Shown: piece by piece, positions 10,760 to 23,358 of the stretch | Layout: each line of letters opens with the position of its first letter | How positions within the stretch are numbered: the stretch's first letter is position 1 | Source of the DNA: Cinnamomum chago | Lineage: Eukaryota > Streptophyta > Magnoliopsida > Laurales > Lauraceae | Direction of reading: 5' to 3' | DNA length: 64,000 nt | Assembly: GCA_038049695.1 (NCBI GenBank) | Contig: CP142452.1 | Span: 51,232,501-51,296,500, forward strand | Notes under the pieces: generated by a model | Seen by the model: the letters and a program-made list of their open reading frames with translations, nothing else | Database searches by the model: none | Told to the model about the DNA's origin: nothing | Position numbers and translations under genes: made by a program

Positions 10760-12740
10760 GGCCTTGAACCATCTTGACCAACCTATTCTTTATAGTTAAA
10801 TCATATTGTTGATCATGTTGCATTTGCATTTTGTTTCTATATAGTTACATTTATTAAAATGCATTGTTTCTTTATGATCAATTGATTTTGTTTTCATGTA
10901 CCATTCTAGTTACACTTCATGGTTTTCAAAATCTTTTGATTATAATTTCTTCATGTTTGATTTGCTTTTTGCACACATATGTCTTGCATTGCATTTCTTT
11001 ACATGATTAATTGATTGTGTTTTTAAAAGCTTTCATAGCTAATTTATTCATGATCAATTGTTGTTGAATCATTTGTGTAGATGTCATAGTAAGATTTTTT
11101 GAACAAATGATTTGAATCAATTCAAGTTTTTCCATGGATTTCTAAGTTATACTTTTATATGGAAAATCATTGTTTTGAAAAATCAACTTGTATGTGTTTC
11201 ATTTAAGTTATATCTTTTAAAATACAATGTTGAAAATTGATCTTCAAATTCATTATTTTTATGCTCATTGTTGGATTTTGTTTATCAAAATGATTTGAAG
11301 ATTGGTTGAATGGAAATGCTCTATAACTTCATGAGTCATATTCATCAAAGCATGTTCCATGTTCTCATTTCCTTTTCTTTTGGTTTCATTATCTTAGAAA
11401 TGGAAATGTATGTTGTTTGCATCTTTGCTTATTTAGTTATTCTTTTTATATGCAAATGACAATTGGTTCCATGTATGGTTGTGATCTTAGTAATATTTGT
11501 AGAAACCATACTAGAACCCTAATCCATCCTCTATGCCTTCTAGTCATTTCTTTTTGGATGGTTATGATGTTGATTCATGTATTGTTTCTAAGTGATATCT
11601 TCCTTATACATGTTTCAACTTCATAGTGGTGGTCTTGATCATATGAAACTCTTTGAAATCCATTCCTCATATTTCTATATGTTTGATGGATATCTTAGAT
11701 GTTGAATTCATATGATTTAGTCACTTTGGAAATTGCATGCATCTCAAAGTCATATCCTTTTGCATTGCAATTTGCCTTGTTCATCACTATGCTCATTAGT
11801 CATATCTTTAAAAGTGATGAATATGCATTTATGATGCTTGATGGGATTATGGGTTTGTCACATCCTTGCTTTTAATCATGTTGTCATATTCAATTGGTTT
11901 CATTTGGTATAACTTTCCATTGATTTCATATCCAATTGATATCTTATCTTGTGTATGTGATAGACCTTGTGTACATTGGATTGATCTTGATAGTTATATG
12001 TTTTCATTCCATGTCACATTCCAATGTTCATGTTTTGCCACCTCACTTGCTCATATAGGTATATCTCATGACCACCATGTTTATGTGTTCATAATATTGG
12101 TTGGTTATTAGTTGAGGTTGGCTTCATGATTGAATTTCATTTCACTCAACTTGCACTTTAATAAGTCATATTTATTGATTGAATGAAATGATTTTCAAAA
12201 CCTTCATAGCATATGCTTTCCATAGTTAGATTATTTAATTCTATGTTTAGTAAACCCCATTGCATCATGGATAGCTCTAATTTGGATTTTTCCTAATAGT
12301 TATATTTTTAAATCCATTTTAGAGTGAGTGTGTTTAATAGAATTATCCTTAATCTCAATTGGTATTCTTTGTTTTTCCAATTGATATCCATGATTGCTTT
12401 TCTCAATGACCTTGCTCTCTTTTGGTAATTTGATCATATTGTGTTTTATAGTCAAATGAATCTAATCCTTTCATTGAAGTTAACCCTCAATTGGTAAAAC
12501 CATCTACTTCTTGAACCAAATAGTTACATCTTGTCAAAAGTTTGACAAAAGAAGAGAATGGATTGAGGGGGAGTGTAAATCTTCATAGGAAGTATTAGTT
12601 TTGATCAAATTCACCCTTGGATTGCCTTTGAGCCCTTAGAGATATCTTCCATACATGATAGCCTGTTATGTATTTCATTTTCGATTTCATTTGTTAATAG
12701 GTGCTACTAAAGGTATTTTCCTTCTTTCATGTGTGTAGGT
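10760..12740 (+). other. Non-coding T-rich interior of element D
   Basis: Two kilobases of T-rich sequence lack convincing coding frames, between the gag remnant and the polypurine tracts. It occupies the place where pol and an env-like ORF lie in complete Sireviruses. Short frames at 11417 and 11866 have the composition of T-rich noise. Confidence 0.6.
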
Positions 12741-12757
12741 ACCTTTGCAATTTAATG

Positions 12758-13196
12758 TCAAAGGGGGAGAGAGTATTCAAGTACTCAAAGATCTCCTACT
12801 CTTCAAAGGGGGAGAGAGCATTCAAGTTCTCAAGAAGGGTGAAGAGAATGTCCAAGCTTCCTAAGGGGAGAGTTGTGTATGATCTTCTACAAAGGGGAGA
12901 GAATGCATATCTTGCCAAAGGAAGAGAAAGGCATGGTCAAAGGGGGAGAGCAAATAGAAGAAAGAAAGCTTGGAGCTAAAGAAGATGCTTGGCCATAGAG
13001 AGGAAGATGAAAAGAAAGCTTGAAGAATGATCAAGCTCCAAGCATCAAGAAGAATGAAGAAAAGAGCCCAAGAGCCCAAGCTAAGAGGAGGAGCATCCAA
13101 GAAGATTTCAAGACTTGTCCAGCTTAGGGGGAGCTGAAGACTTAGTGTGTAATTTCAATGATGAGTAAGTTGCCATCAAATTGCAAAGGGGGAGAT
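12758..13196 (+). other. Multiple polypurine tracts before the D 3' LTR
   Basis: caaagggggagag-type tracts recur near 12758, 12805, 12862, 12892, 12936 and directly before the LTR at 13184-13196. Repeated polypurine tracts are characteristic of Sireviruses. The last one should prime plus-strand DNA synthesis. Confidence 0.8.
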
Positions 13197-15005
13197 TGTT
13201 AGGGATTTTGTATTTTCAATTGGATGGATGCATTTTCACTTTAGCATCATTTGAATTCTCACACGTGCATTGTTTTAGAAAACCTTGAAATCTGGTTTTA
13301 TACATGCATAGCTTTTAAGATTTGCAAAAGTATTGTTTCATGCATGTGTTGGTTCTATACTTGGATGCATTGGTTTTAGAATCCAAACTCTTTTGAAAAC
13401 CTTATTCTTTGTGCATTATATTTGGAAAATCATTCTGAGAATTTAGGTTTGAGCTTTGCATACATTCATCATTTTCAGAATCAGTTTTATATGCATTCTC
13501 ATTTCAAAAGAGTTTCATCAAATCAAGCTAGCCTTTGGTTTTAAACTTTTGAATCATTTTAGACTTTGTGTGTTTCATGTTTTTAAACATCTTAGAATGA
13601 CTTAAAACATGTTATTCTAGCTTGATTTAGTGGCCAAAAAGTTCCCCAAAGAAATACCTTCAAATGTGCAAAAAATGGATTTTTTGGTCACAGGGCAGTC
13701 ACCCGGCAGTGTCGCCGGTCGACCGAGACCTGTATCTCGGTCGACCGAGACCACTGCAGGGTGACTGCACCCTGAAACACCAACGGTCATTTTTTTGCCC
13801 GTTGTGTGTTCATGGTCGACCGAGGCCTCTTTGCAGGTCGACCGAGGACTAGCCGTTGGGCACTTTTTGGCTATAAAGTCCATTCTTTTCCAACCTTTTT
13901 CAAGGCTTGACACATGAACTTTTGAGACCATTTTGGAGCCAAGGAAAGGGGAAGAAGTTGGAAAGGCTAGAGGGCTATTTGGAAATCAAATACTTGAGTT
14001 TTAAAAAGATACACTTTACTTGTATTTTGATTTCCATTAAAATTAGAATCTATGCATGTTTAAATCTTTGTATTCTCTTTTATGCATGATTTCTAGTTTG
14101 TAAAGAGATGTTTAGCAAACTCAAATCATCTTTGGTAAATTAGTTTGGTTTGCAAACTCTCTTATTCTAATCACATGTGTTCTTAGACTTTAACATTCAT
14201 ACAACTTGTTTGTTTCATTTCTTCAAAGTTGTTTGAATCTTTTATGTGATTAGTTTTCTCTTCAATCATCATTTTATAAGCTTTGATTTTAAAATGCATC
14301 ATGCATTCATTTAAGAGCTTCATTGTTGAATTTGATTGAAGAAAAGCATTCATACACTTGTGCGCACACTTTAACTTGTTTTAGTGTATGATTGTAATTG
14401 AAATTTCACTTTCACATTAGCCTATTTAGAGGCAATTCCATTGTGCTTAAATTGTATCTCTTAGAGTGATCTTTTGTAAAGACACCTTCTTAGAGAAATC
14501 TTGATTTGTAAAGGTTATTGCTTAGCCTAAGAAAAGCATCTTGTAAGGTTATTGCTTAGCCTAAGAAAAGCATATTGTAAGGTTATTGCTTAGCCTAAGA
14601 AAAGCATCTTGTAAGGTTATTGCTTAGCCTAAGAAAAGCATCTTGTAAGGTTATTTCTTAGCCTAAGAAAAGCATATTGTAAGGTTATTGCTTAGCCTAA
14701 GAAAAGCATTTTGTAAAGGTTATTGCTTAGCCTAGTAAAAAGCATAAATAGTGGAAATCCGGTGGGGTGATTAGATCACAAGCCGGTAGTGGATGTAGGC
14801 ATTGAGGCCGAACCACTATAAACCTTGGTGTTGTGGTGCTTGCTTTTGTGGTGATTGTTTATATTAGCTTCCGCATATTGTTTGATTAATCATCACATGT
14901 GACTAGTTTTTGTTAAGAAGTTAAAATTGGTTAAAATTGGTCACAATTGTAGCTCACCCTATTCACCCCTCCCCCCCTCTAGGGTTAGGATCCCAAGGAC
15001 TTTCA
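13197..15005 (+). repeat. Element D 3' LTR (1809 bp)
   Basis: Same ends as the 5' LTR. It contains the palindrome cluster (13715-13847), TATA box (tataaa at 13872), a seven-unit 34-bp array (14515-14749), the hairpin (14787-14818) and a C-rich tract (14967-14977). It is flanked by TSD aataa at 15006. Confidence 0.93.
14515..14749 (+). repeat. 34-bp tandem array, seven units (D 3' LTR)
   Basis: Same unit as at 8654-8990 but with seven copies, and with the c/a alternation broken at unit 4. The length difference from the 5' LTR arose after, or during, the insertion that made the two LTRs. Confidence 0.85.
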
Positions 15006-15305
15006 AATAAACCTCTCTTGGTCGTGCATAATAGGTAGTGCAAGTCCAGCCCCTTTGTACGAGAGTTGCACAAGTTCTTTTCCTCTCTAAGTTCCCCTCT
15101 TTTTCACCTTTAGTTCCTTAGAGTTACGAGTTGGGTTTTCTCTTGAAGATTCCACCATTTTCTTGAGAAAAGAGATCTAATACGGGTCATAGCATGGAAG
15201 ATCAAAAGGTGTTGGAGATTCTGAATTGGATAGTGAAGGTGTTCATCATCAAAGGAAAGAACTCAAATTCTCCATTAGAGCACTACAAAGCTCCGAAGGT
15301 ATATC
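15006..15305 (+). repeat. Copia A 5' LTR, segment 3
   Basis: Continues the copia A LTR (aataaacctctcttggtcgtg...) and matches 24736-25040. It ends at the atatc TSD (15301-15305) of the next insertion. Confidence 0.9.
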
Positions 15306-17504
15306 TGTTAGGGATTTTATAGATTGCAATTTGATGGATGCATTATCATTCAAGCATCATTTGATTTACACACTTGCATTGTTTTAAATAAACTTGAAAT
15401 CTTGTTTTATTCATGCATTGTTTTTAAGAGTTGTAAAAGTTTTGATTTTTGCATGATTTGTTTTTAAACTTGGATGCATTTGATTTGAAAAGAGTTTTAG
15501 AAAATCAAGCTAGCCTATGAGTTTTAAAATCTTTCAAAATGTTTTAGGCTTTTTATGGTTCATGTTTTAAAACCCATAGAATGATTTAAAACATGTTTTT
15601 AAGCTTGATTATATGGCCCAAATAATTCCACAAAGAAAACCTTCAATTGTGCAAAATTGGAATTTTTGGGATCCTGGCAGTGTCGCCGGTCGACCGGCGC
15701 AGAGGTCCCGGTCGACCGGGAACACTGCAGCAGAAAGGGCCCTGGGCTGTCCAACGGTCAGAAATTTGACCGTTGTGCCTTCCCGGTCGACCGAGACCTC
15801 TTTGCAGGTCAACCGAGGACTAGCCGTTGGGCAATTTTGGGCTATAAAATGAGTTCTTTCCTTTGCCAAAATTTGGGAATTTTAAGGCCCTCCTTGAGGG
15901 GTTTTGAGGCAAATAGAAGGGAAATGAACTAAGGGATGAAGGGGAGCATTAGGAAAGCTAAAGCTTGGATTAATGAAGTTAAATCACCAAGTAGGCTTTA
16001 CTTTCCTTAATCATATGTTTTCATGCTTTGTTTTATTTTTGGTAAATCATTTCACGCATGTTAAACTATGTTTGTGTTGTGTCCTTAACATGTTTTATGT
16101 TTTGAGTTGATTTATTGTTTTGGATACAACACCATATGATTCAATCCAAGTAGTACTTAATCTTGGTAAATCTAAGTAGATCATGTTAATGAAAGAACCT
16201 TTGAAATTATATGTAACATGATTCCTATACTTGGTTGAATCTTTGGTTGTTGTTTTCCATCATAAGAAAATCACTTTCAAAACTATCTTATGTTTTGGAC
16301 TCAACTTCTTTACAAATCATATGTTTTCATGTTTTGTTTTATCATTGGTAAATCTTTAGTAACATGTTAACCTATGATGTGCTGTATCCTTAGCATGTCT
16401 TATATTTTGAATAGATCTATTGTTTTGGATGCATCACCATTTGATTCAATCCAAGTAGTACTTAATCTTTGGTAAATGTAAGTAGATCATGTTAATGAAA
16501 TATGTAACATGATTCATATACTTGGTTGAATCTTTGGTTGTTGTTTTTCCATCATAAGAAAATCTCTTTCAAATGTATCTTATGTTTTGGATTCAACATC
16601 TTTACAAATCATATGTGTATTATTGTTTTAAAGTTTCACAACTTGCCTTACTTTGATAGGTATATCATATTCAAGTTGTATTTATAATTACATATGATTT
16701 GTCCCCTCTTTTCAATCAAATCTATTTTTATGTTTTGAGCTACATGTTGATTTGATTGACATCCCTATGCATCACATGTTTAGAGCTAATTAATTTCATA
16801 CAACTTGTGTAACTTTGATATCATTAACAAGTTGTTACTTTTAACATGTGATTGCATTCTATCCTCAATCATAAATGTTTTTGAGCTAAAACTTTCAAAA
16901 GCCTTAAGCATACATTTATGAGCTTTCATTTTCAAAATGATTGAGGACATCACACACACACACTTCATGTACTTTCATCTTTGCATTCATAGTGTGAGTG
17001 TGTATTAGATTTTCACTTCCATATCCGCCTAATTAAGAGGCATTGTAATGAGCTTAATAGAATCTCCATCAAGTGTATTTTAGACACTAAATTAGAGAGA
17101 TAACCAACCTTGTGGTTGAAGAGGTTATTGCTTAGCCTATAAAAGCATAATGTATAGGTTGATGTTAAGCCTTGAAAAACATCAATGTAAGGTTATTGCT
17201 TAGCCTTGGAAAGCATATTGTAAAGGTTATTGCTTAGCCTATTGAAAAGCATAAATAGTGGAAATCCGGTGGGGTGTTGGTTCACAAGCCGGTAGTGGAT
17301 GTAGGCATTGAGGCCGAACCACTATAAATCCATGTGTGATGGTGATTGCTTTGTGGTGATTCTTTTGTTAGCTTCCGCATCTTGTATGATTAATCATCAC
17401 TTGTGACTAGTTTGTTTTAAAGAAGTTAAATTTGTTAAAATTGGTCATAATTGGAGCTCACCCTATTCACCCCCCTCTAGGGTTCGGATCCCCATGGACT
17501 TACA
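15306..17504 (+). mobile_element. Solo LTR of a Sirevirus-type family, TSD atatc
   Basis: 2199 bp starting tgttagggattttata and ending cccatggacttaca, with no internal region. The TSD atatc is at 15301-15305 and 17505-17509; the empty site is seen near 25030 in the 3' LTR of copia A. It shares its architecture with the D LTRs but is clearly diverged: palindromes, TATAAAA at 15842, four tandem units (17124-17253), the hairpin (17293-17324), and a C tract before ctctagggttcggatcc. Confidence 0.9.
15686..15818 (+). promoter_or_regulatory. GGTCGACC palindromes upstream of the TATA box (solo LTR)
   Basis: Three perfect ccggtcgaccgg-type palindromes (15686, 15707, 15783) and one mutated copy (ggtcaacc, 15807) lie directly before gctataaaat at 15840. 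Spacing resembles that in element D. Confidence 0.6.
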
Positions 17505-17715
17505 ATATCTACATCCTTGTATGTTGTGGATTTTGTGGTTGCATGTTTAGGTGCTGTTTTCTATCTTTTAGATAGTATATATTGCTGGACATGATTTATG
17601 GGTTTGAGGGATTGCATCCTGGATTAGGTTTGTTGCCTTCTAGATAATTGATCCCTGCATCAAGTGGGTCAAAAGTTTTGGAAACCTGTCTGGAAGGCCT
17701 ACCTAGTTTCCAACA
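17505..17715 (+). repeat. Copia A 5' LTR, segment 4 (3' end)
   Basis: Completes the 5' LTR and ends ctagtttccaaca, as the 3' LTR does at 25240. Confidence 0.92.
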
Positions 17716-17717
17716 AT

Positions 17718-17729
17718 TGGTATCAGAGC
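17718..17729 (+). other. Primer-binding site, copia A
   Basis: The sequence tggtatcagagc lies 2 bp after the LTR and is complementary to initiator-Met tRNA. Confidence 0.9.
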
Positions 17730-19482
17730 CATACGTCATCTCTAATCATGTTAGATCAGCAAGCTTGCTCCTATCTTTGCATGAGATGCGAAGAAGATGA
17801 AGCAAGGGCTATGTAAGGATCAATTTTGATGAATTTACTTGGTTTGATAGCAGACTCATGTTTGGATAGTCACAAAAGGGTTTAATAATGATGGAAGGAT
17901 AATAGGAAGCCATTGGAACACTTTGGAAGTGATTTGGGGGAAGAATGGATACGAAACAAAAAACCCATGTTGCAGGTTTTCGTCAGTCCGATCGACCTGG
18001 CCCTGTGCTTGGTCGACCGGCTGACTTGTAGGTCGGTCGACCGGGCCCCCTGGCCGGTCGACCGGGCCTTCTGCATAGCATGTTGCAGAAACTGTTTTTT
18101 CAGTTTCGGGTCTTCTCTTGCATCCTATTTTTCTAGCATTATTTGGCAGCCTGTTTTGGGATTTGTATGGTTGTATGAGATACTAACTTGCAGATGATCA
18201 TGTCATCTCCGTATGGCCCACAAGTCTTTTGTTTTCTATTTATGGTGATTTGTTTATTTAAGGCTAAATGTAAAGGGCAACATGGTTTCCTTGGTTTCCC
18301 GTGAAAGGACAAGGCATGATGAATTTCCCTATAGCCCTTTTATTTCCATGTTTAGATTACCATGTAAGTCTCTTAATTGAGGCATAGGAATTTATGTAAT
18401 TTTTCTAAATTTGTAAATTCTGGCGATGTCCGAGACAAAGAAGGAAAGCAATGTTGGACTCCTAATCAAAGAGTTTGAAGATTACCAAATGTGTTTTGGA
18501 GTTGCCCAAAGAGTTTGATGAACTCCAGAAGTTTTGGAAAGTCTAGAAGTCCAAGAAATCTATTCTGCTAGGGCCATGTGGAGGAGAGGACTAGTTGCTA
18601 TTTTTTTGCAATTTCTATTTATAGATGCATGCTTAATTTAGAATATTTCCAAATCTGATCCAAACATAGCAAGTTACTAAAATTGGTTAAATCAAATTAA
18701 TTTTTGGAAAGAGTTCTAATTAGTGTTGATGACCCATGAGATGGACACATTGCTAACAATAATTTAGAAATTGGACTTTCCTTAAAAGAACTTGACTTGG
18801 AACCAATCTTTGATCATATCATGAGATGATTTGATGTTCATATGTATATATGTGGGCCCTAATACCTTACAAGGAAATCCTCAATTCTAAAATATTAAGT
18901 GGGAGCGGGGCATTTATATTTAGAAATCCCCATGGTTTTCCACCATAGGTCCATTGTAAAGAAAGTATTAGCCTCGCGCCATCTTGAGAATGGCCGTTCC
19001 CCACGGAGGTCTTTTACTTGTCTGGTTACTAAATATGGATCTCCTATGGATAGTGTTGGTGAGACGGGGCGGGGGCCCACTCCCCAAGGAGGAGCTGCTC
19101 GCAACGGTTGTTATGCAATGCTAGTTGGTGGGTCACACTTAACTAAAATAATGATGTAGTATCCCCAAGGATTTGCCTCATTTATTTTAGAAACCGAAGT
19201 TAATCGGGAGTCATTCATTATTTGGTATGAGATACCTAGATAATAATGAATGAAGGGGATCATGGAGAGTTAGTCTTAATCCTAAATTTGACCAACTTTG
19301 ATCCGCACCAATCTAGGGGGTATTTGCACTCCCCAAGGAGGCATACCCCGGGGATTGGGATTCCGATGTATTCTGAATTTAGTGGGTATGAGGACTCCAT
19401 ATAAATTTGGTAGAATACTAAACCCTAATGTCATTTAAATTCATTAATTGAATGTATGGTTATGTGCTACAGTATTTCCAGC
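17730..19482 (+). other. Long untranslated leader of copia A
   Basis: About 1.75 kb separate the PBS from the gag ATG at 19483. It has no gag-like coding. It is collinear with the copia B leader (29522-31273). It holds a GGTCGACC palindrome cluster at 17989-18066 and a conserved GC-rich block near 18950-19110. Confidence 0.75.
17989..18066 (+). promoter_or_regulatory. GGTCGACC palindrome cluster in the copia A leader
   Basis: Perfect ggtcgacc copies lie near 18011, 18035 and 18055, with a degenerate gatcgacc at 17990. The motif core is that of the Sirevirus-type LTRs, although this element is a different copia lineage and the site is outside its LTR. Confidence 0.55.
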
Positions 19483-22400
19483 ATGAATTCAAATACTTTC
19501 AATCCACTTGCGACCATCCTCAACTAGAATAAGTTAGTGGGATCCAATTATGTAGACTGGAAACGGAACCTGGATATAGTCCTGACAGCTTCAGGATATA
19601 AATATATCCTTACCAAACCCTCCTTGGATGAGCCATTACCGGAAGAAATGGAACTTTACACCAAGTGGGCCGAAGACGATGAGATGACCAAATGTTATAT
19701 ACAGGCATCCATGTCTAGTGTTTAGCAACACCAACATCAATCCTTTAAGACTGCATATGATATTATATCAAACTTAAAGGAGATGTTTGCGGAACAGGGC
19801 AGGCCTGCTAGACAGGCTGCTATGAAGGTGCTTATAAGCACCAAGATGGATGAAGGCACACCAGTACATGACCACATGTTGAAAATGACGGACTCATTGA
19901 ATGAGTTAGATGTACTGGGGGCTGCGATTGATGCAGAATCGTAGATTGACATAATCCTTGAGTCAGTACCAGAGTCATTCAACAATTCAAGGTCAATTAT
20001 AATACGAATAAGATGAATTTGAGTCTAGCTGAGCTTTCTAGTCAGCTGGCGGTGACTGAAGGGATTATGAAGAAGAAGTCAACTACCCTGATGACAAAAA
20101 AGTCATTTGCCAAGTCCAAACCAATAGGCAAAGGGCGTAAAAGCAAGAAGAAATCAGTTTCGAAGGGTCCAAAGGTGGAGAGTGGTCCAAATGGTGGGTT
20201 GGCAAGGCTAAGGGGTCAGGGACAAAAGGAAAGTGTTTCCATTGTGGTATGACAGGGCATTGGAAAAGAAATTGTCCAGATTATCTGTCTAAGAAGAAGA
20301 CCTCAGGTATGATCGAGTCACTTGTTTCTGAAATTAGTTTTGCAACTGGTACTTCAGAATCTTGGTGTGTGGACTCCGGGGCAACTAATCACATATGTAA
20401 TTCGTTGCAGGGGTTCAGGGAAACCAAGAAACTCAGTGACGGCGAAATCATTGTCAACCTAGGATCTGATGCTAAGGCGGATGCGGTCTTAGTAGGAGTT
20501 ATTACTTTATGTTTTCTAGATAATAAGTTGGTTTTGTTAGACACTCTATATGTACCGTCATTAAGACGGAATTTAATTTCAGTTTCTAGTTTGGTGAATA
20601 AAAGTTATTCTATTACTTTTGGTACTGAAGTTGTCATTAAGAGAAACGGTACTTTTATATGTTCTGGAAAGGAAACCAATGGGCTTTATCTGTTAACTCC
20701 TACAATGTATGAGATACATGATACCGAAATCATAAATAGGCCATCATTAAAGAGAATGTCACCTACATCTAATCCAACAAAACTTTGGCACTTGAGGCTA
20801 AGTCATATAAACCTAAATAGGATTGACAGGCTAGTGAAAGATGGTATCTTGTCTTCATTGGTTGTAGAACCAATGCCTGTCTGTGAGTCCTGTCTGGAAG
20901 GCAAAATGACCAAAAGACTCTTTTCATCCAAGGGCAATAGGGCCAAAGATTTATTGGAATTAGTGCATACTGATGTGTGTGGACCCATTAATGTCAGAAC
21001 CAGAGGAGGATATGAGTACGTCATCACTTTCACAGATGATTAGTCAAGATATGGATACATATACCTTATGCACCGCAAGTCCGGGGCTTTTGAAAAGTTC
21101 AAAGAGTTTCGAGCGGAAGCGGAAAAACAATTAGGTAAAATTATCAAGACTCTTTGATCAGATCGAGGAGGGGAATATCTCTCTGGTGATTTTATGGGAT
21201 ACTTATCAGAAAATGGGATTCTTTCCCAGTTGTCTGCTCCTGGTATGCCTCAACAGAATGGAGTAACGGAAAGAAGGAACCGAACTCTTTTAGATATGAT
21301 TAGGTCTATGTTGAGTTTCTCAGGATTACCTATATCCTTTTGGGGATATGCCTTGGATACTGCTTTGTACATACTAAACCTCGTGCCATCTAAGTTTGTA
21401 CCTAAGACTCCCCGGGAGTTATGGTCTGGGCGAAAGCCTAGTCTACAACATTTACACATTTGGGGTTGTCCGGCACACATGCTGAAGGTATAGACAGATA
21501 AGTTGGAAACGAAGTCGGAAGTATACACGTTTGTAGGATATCCTAAAGGAACTAAAGGTTGGTTATTCTATAATCGCAGAGAGCAGAAAGTGCTGGTATG
21601 CACCAATGCGGTTTTTCGGGAGGAAGATTATATGATGGACCAGAAATCTTTAGAAAAGGTAAACTTGGAAGAGATTCTAGAACAATCAATTCCAAATCCA
21701 AGTATGACCGAACTTGAGGACGAACCGCCCCTACCAGACCCAGTAGTTACACCAGTGCCTCGTCGTAGTGGGAGAATAATCAGGCCCCCTGATAGGTTCT
21801 CGTTCTTGGGAGAATCTTACGAGGCAATCCCGGAAGAATTGGAACAGGATCCCTGTAACTATGATGAAGCAATTAATGACATAGATTCGGGACATTTGCA
21901 AGATGCTATGAAAGCTGAGATGGAGTCTATGTACTCTAATCAGGTCTGGACACTTGTGGACTTGCCTGCCAATATCAAACCTATTGGGTGCAAGTGGGTC
22001 TACAGTAGAAAAAGAGGACCAGATGGAAGAGTTGAGACCTTTAAGGCCAGGCTTATTGCGAAAGGGTATACTCAGAAAGAGGGTATCGACTATGAGGAAA
22101 CCTTCTCGCCAGTAGCCATGCTCAAGTCCATCCGGATACTCTTATCCATTGCGACTCATCTCGATTACGAGATTTGGAAAATGGATGTCAAGACGGCGTT
22201 TCTCAACGACCATCTTGAGGAAGACATCTTTATGATGCAGCCAGACGGTTTTATAACAAGTAACCAAAAGCAAAGAGTTTGCAAGGTGCAGAAGTCCATT
22301 TATGGACTGAAGCAGGCATCCCGAAGCTAGAGCATCCATTTTGACCGGGCAATCAAATCATTTGGTTTTAGTCAAAATCCGGATAAGTCATGTGTGTACA

Positions 22401-23346
22401 TGAAAAATGAAGGTGACAGGGTAGTTTTTCTGATTTTATACGTCGACGACATCCTTCTCCTTGGGAAAGATATAGGAATGTTGTCAACAGTAAAAATTTG
22501 GTTAGCAAAGACTTTTGATATGAAGGACTTGGGACAAGCTAGTTACATCCTAGGGATCAAACCCCATCGAGACAGAAAAAATAGGATGATTGACTTATCT
22601 CAAACTGCTTACATAGATAAGGTACTGGTATGGTTTGCTATGCAAGACTCCAAGAAGGGTATAACACCTTTTAGGCATGGAGTACACCTTTCCAAGGATC
22701 AGGGTCCTAAAACCCCAGGGGAAAAGGAGCAAATGAGAGCAATTCCATACGCTTCAGCTATTGGCAGCCTTAGGTATGCTATGCTATGTACTAGACCGGA
22801 TATCTGTCATGCAGTGGGCTTAGTCAGCAGATATCAGTCTAGCCCAGGACCCGAACATTGAACTGCTGTAAAGTGTATTCTCAAATACTTGAGAAGGACT
22901 AGAGATTACATGTTGATTTCTGGCAAAAATGAGTTGATTCCAATCGGTTACACATATTCTGACTTCATGTCAGATAAGGATTCCAAGATATCAACTTCTG
23001 GGTATGTGTTTATGCTATAGCTGCTTGAGTAGCAACTAAAGAAGCAGATTGACTCAAAAGATTCCTTATGGAACTTGGAGTGGTATTTTTGGCAAGACAG
23101 CCGCTCACAGTTTACTGTGATAACAGCGGGGCAGTCAATAAGTCCAAGGAACCCAGGAGCCAAAAACATGTACAAAGGTAGTTACACATGGTCAGAAAGA
23201 TTGTGCAGAGAGGTGATACTTTTATCACCTAGATAGACTCTGCAGACAATCTGGGAGATCCCTTTACTAAGCCTTTGACTGCCAAAGTTTTTGAGCAACA
23301 TGTAGATGGGATGGGCATGAGATGCAACCCTGACTGGCATTGAGCC
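19483..23346 (+). pseudogene. Copia A gag-pol, decayed
   Basis: Homology runs from gag (GSNYVDWKRNLDIVL near 19535) through a CCHC knuckle (20240-20280), protease (WCVDSGATNHICNS near 20365), integrase (HLRLSHINLNR and [13 protein letters not shown]), reverse transcriptase (ARLIAKGYTQKEGIDYEETF, YVDD near 22440) to RNase H. Stops interrupt it at about 19526, 19723, 19943, 21042, 21156, 21492, 22328 and 22859. One-base deletions lie near 19988 and 20200. Part of RNase H is deleted near 23010-23050 compared with copia B, removing the SEAEYVAA region. Many stops look like C-to-T or G-to-A changes (CAG to TAG, TGG to TAG/TGA). It cannot encode a working polyprotein. The copia lineage is not assigned. 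Confidence 0.92.
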
Positions 23347-23358
23347 CAAGTGGGAGAT
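23347..23358 (+). other. Polypurine tract, copia A
   Basis: caagtgggagat lies immediately before the 3' LTR start and is the presumed plus-strand primer. Confidence 0.8.

Larger units (their letters stand above)
7336..15005 (+). mobile_element. Element D: gag-only (non-autonomous) Sirevirus-type retrotransposon
   Basis: Two similar LTRs (7336-9244 and 13197-15005), TG...CA ends, a perfect TSD aataa (7331-7335, 15006-15010), an initiator-Met PBS and a polypurine tract define a structurally complete element. The interior codes only for the C-terminal half of a Sirevirus-like gag, with a coiled coil and a CCHC knuckle. Protease, integrase, reverse transcriptase and RNase H are absent. Repeated AAAGGGGGAGA tracts before the 3' LTR are a known Sirevirus hallmark. 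It would depend on another element for enzymes. Confidence 0.92.

Noticed and set aside
15609..15932. Overlapping ORFs on both strands over the palindrome cluster
   Set aside because: Symmetric GC-rich palindromes open frames on both strands; the same effect is seen at 7731-8022 and 13617-13931.
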